From the NCBI RefSeq assembly GCF_001425005.1, contig NZ_LMDB01000022.1, positions 435,264 to 499,263 on the forward strand: a DNA stretch of 64,000 nucleotides, given 5' to 3'. A model generated the notes under the pieces. That model saw only the letters and a program-made list of their open reading frames with translations, had not been told where the DNA came from and searched no databases. Numbering within the stretch: the first letter of the stretch is position 1; each line of letters opens with the position of its first letter. Below are positions 63,012 to 64,000 of the stretch, in pieces. This stretch comes from Duganella sp. Root336D2 (GTDB lineage: Bacteria; Pseudomonadota; Gammaproteobacteria; Burkholderiales; Burkholderiaceae_D). The position numbers and the translations under genes are program-made.

Positions 63012-63716
63012 TTATATTTTTGTGTTGTACCGCAGGCGCGACCGATGCGTCGGACGCAGCAGGATGCGCTCCGGCGGCTCGCGCAACAGGCCGTACGCTG
63101 CGTCAGTGAGTGCTTCCAGCGCGGGCGGTTGACAGCCTGGCGCGGCGCTGCCCAGCCACACCAGGTGCGGGCCATCGCCGCGTACAGGCAATTGCGGGAA
63201 GTTGTTCGGCATGTCGAGCGTGACCAGGGTGCCGGCTTCGTGCCAGCCGCCTTCGCGCCAAGCGGCGAAGGCCGGTGCGGCCAGTTCAGCAAATTGCTCC
63301 ACCTGGCCGGGTTTGACGCTGCACAGGATGGCGACCACATCGCCCTGCGCGCCTTCAGGTTCCAGCACAGGATCGACAGCGGGCATTGCCGGCACGCCGC
63401 TGCCGGGCCGCCAGGGGCGCAGCAGCAGGACGTTATCGCTGTCGGTCATCAGGCCGTTCAGCGTAGCCTTATGCTCCTTCCATACCGGGCCGTAGTAGAA
63501 GGCGGCGTTGACCACGGCGCGCTGCTCCCAACTGGTGAAGCCGCGCATCCAGAGGAAGCTGTTCGGATTGCCGCGCTCCGTGAACTGGCCGAGCGCCAGC
63601 GCGCCCAGTTGCTGGAAGGCTTCCGGGAACAAGGTTTCGAAATAGCGCGAGAACGCTGCCTGCCCGCCTTCTACAGTCGTGTAGCGGCGGAATTCAATGA
63701 CTGGGTAGGTATCCAT
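63012..63716 (-). CDS. NIPSNAP-family protein
   Basis: 234 residues from ATG 63716. A NIPSNAP-like dimeric alpha/beta-barrel: YPVIEFRRYTTVEGGQAAFS, QFTERGNPNSFLWMRGFTSW and FYYGPVWKEHKATLN, with a second degenerate unit in the C-terminal half (VVAILCSVKPGQVEQFAELA). Function of bacterial members unclear. The gene upstream ends 32 bases before, so the two are likely in one operon. Confidence 0.8.
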   Translation of the reverse strand: MDTYPVIEFRRYTTVEGGQAAFSRYFETLFPEAFQQLGALALGQFTERGNPNSFLWMRGFTSWEQRAVVNAAFYYGPVWKEHKATLNGLMTDSDNVLLLRPWRPGSGVPAMPAVDPVLEPEGAQGDVVAILCSVKPGQVEQFAELAAPAFAAWREGGWHEAGTLVTLDMPNNFPQLPVRGDGPHLVWLGSAAPGCQPPALEALTDAAYGLLREPPERILLRPTHRSRLRYNTKI

Positions 63717-63747
63717 GCATGCCAGCTTAGGCGGCAATGCGGTCGGA

Positions 63748-64000
63748 TCAGGCCCTATTTGCGGGAAGTGCCGCAACGTCGCGCCAGGTCGGGCCATGTG
63801 AGCCGAGGACGACTGGCAGTTTGCTGATTGCTTCCAGTTCGCGCAAGAACGCTTCGGCATTGGCGATAGGTGTGGCTGCGTAGTTCGGGCTTGCGGCGTT
63901 TAGCTGTTCGCATAGTGCCGCCGTGTGTGACAGGTCGAGGTGCCCGGATGGCGCGAGGTCGTGGACTTCGTGGCCGTGCAGGTTGTAGCTGTGGGCCCAG
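63748..64000 (-). CDS. Truncated gene at window edge, unknown
   Basis: Open minus-strand frame entering from the right edge and stopping at TGA 63750-63748. The last 83 residues read in part WAHSYNLHGHEVHDLAPSG, AFLRELEAISKLPVVLGSHG and TWRDVAALP. No family recognised; the start lies outside the window. Confidence 0.6.
   Translation of the reverse strand, partial: WAHSYNLHGHEVHDLAPSGHLDLSHTAALCEQLNAASPNYAATPIANAEAFLRELEAISKLPVVLGSHGPTWRDVAALPANRA

Overview
The window looks like part of a high-GC betaproteobacterial chromosome, most likely Oxalobacteraceae (Janthinobacterium/Massilia/Duganella group). The reasons are the gene order scpB-rluB, rimP-nusA-infB-rbfA-truB, typA, the protein style of the DUF3141 and NIPSNAP genes, and the base composition. 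This assignment is inference from gene content; no database was searched.

Layout. 1-18.5 kb is chromosome: the 3' end of glk; scpB-rluB; the rimP-nusA-infB-rbfA-truB transcription/translation operon behind a strong promoter and a leader with an intrinsic terminator; a decayed Rpn-type nuclease gene; a leftward pair (TPR/DUF2135-like protein and polysaccharide deacetylase); typA; a DUF1080 protein; and a large DUF3141 (PhaC-like) protein. 18,562-57,462 is an apparently complete siphovirus-type prophage inserted in the 5' end of dusA. The 27-bp core repeat marks attL and attR. The host promoter and 22 intact codons are stranded at the left end. The phage supplies a new promoter, start codon and N-terminus for dusA at the right end. 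From 57.4 kb the chromosome resumes with dusA, a chemotaxis receptor, two TonB-C-like periplasmic proteins, two lipoproteins, a 37-residue membrane peptide, a NIPSNAP protein and an unidentified truncated gene.

Prophage organisation. Left end: a rightward accessory block (small basic protein, YafO-like toxin, coiled-coil membrane protein, small soluble protein). Then comes a lambda-like immunity region: a leftward early operon of four genes, a self-cleaving CI-type repressor, a Cro/YdaS-like protein, and five copies of a 17-bp operator on both sides of the repressor. The rightward early genes follow (YmfL-like regulator, VapE-type primase/helicase) with an iteron-like cluster that may be the replication origin, and then a possible late antiterminator. 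The late operon (27.8-51.9 kb) encodes a tail-Z protein, lambda-type terminase, a gpW-like protein, portal, a fused prohead protease-major capsid protein, tail tube, frameshifted tail chaperones, tape measure, a GTA-like tail-tip set (DUF2460, DUF2163, NlpC/P60, tip protein), a self-cleaving S74 tail fibre, holin, SAR endolysin and nested spanins. Intrinsic terminators before the tail-Z, capsid, fibre and holin genes suggest processive antitermination.

The right end (52-57 kb) is a lower-GC accessory block: a TraB/GumN-like protein, a small gene whose start codon sits inside a textbook LexA box at the predicted transcription start, a lipoprotein, a helical protein, a 520-residue protein with a PD-(D/E)XK-like N-terminus, and the integrase. 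The two flanking accessory blocks are the best places to look for undescribed systems (toxin-antitoxin, superinfection exclusion or anti-phage defence).
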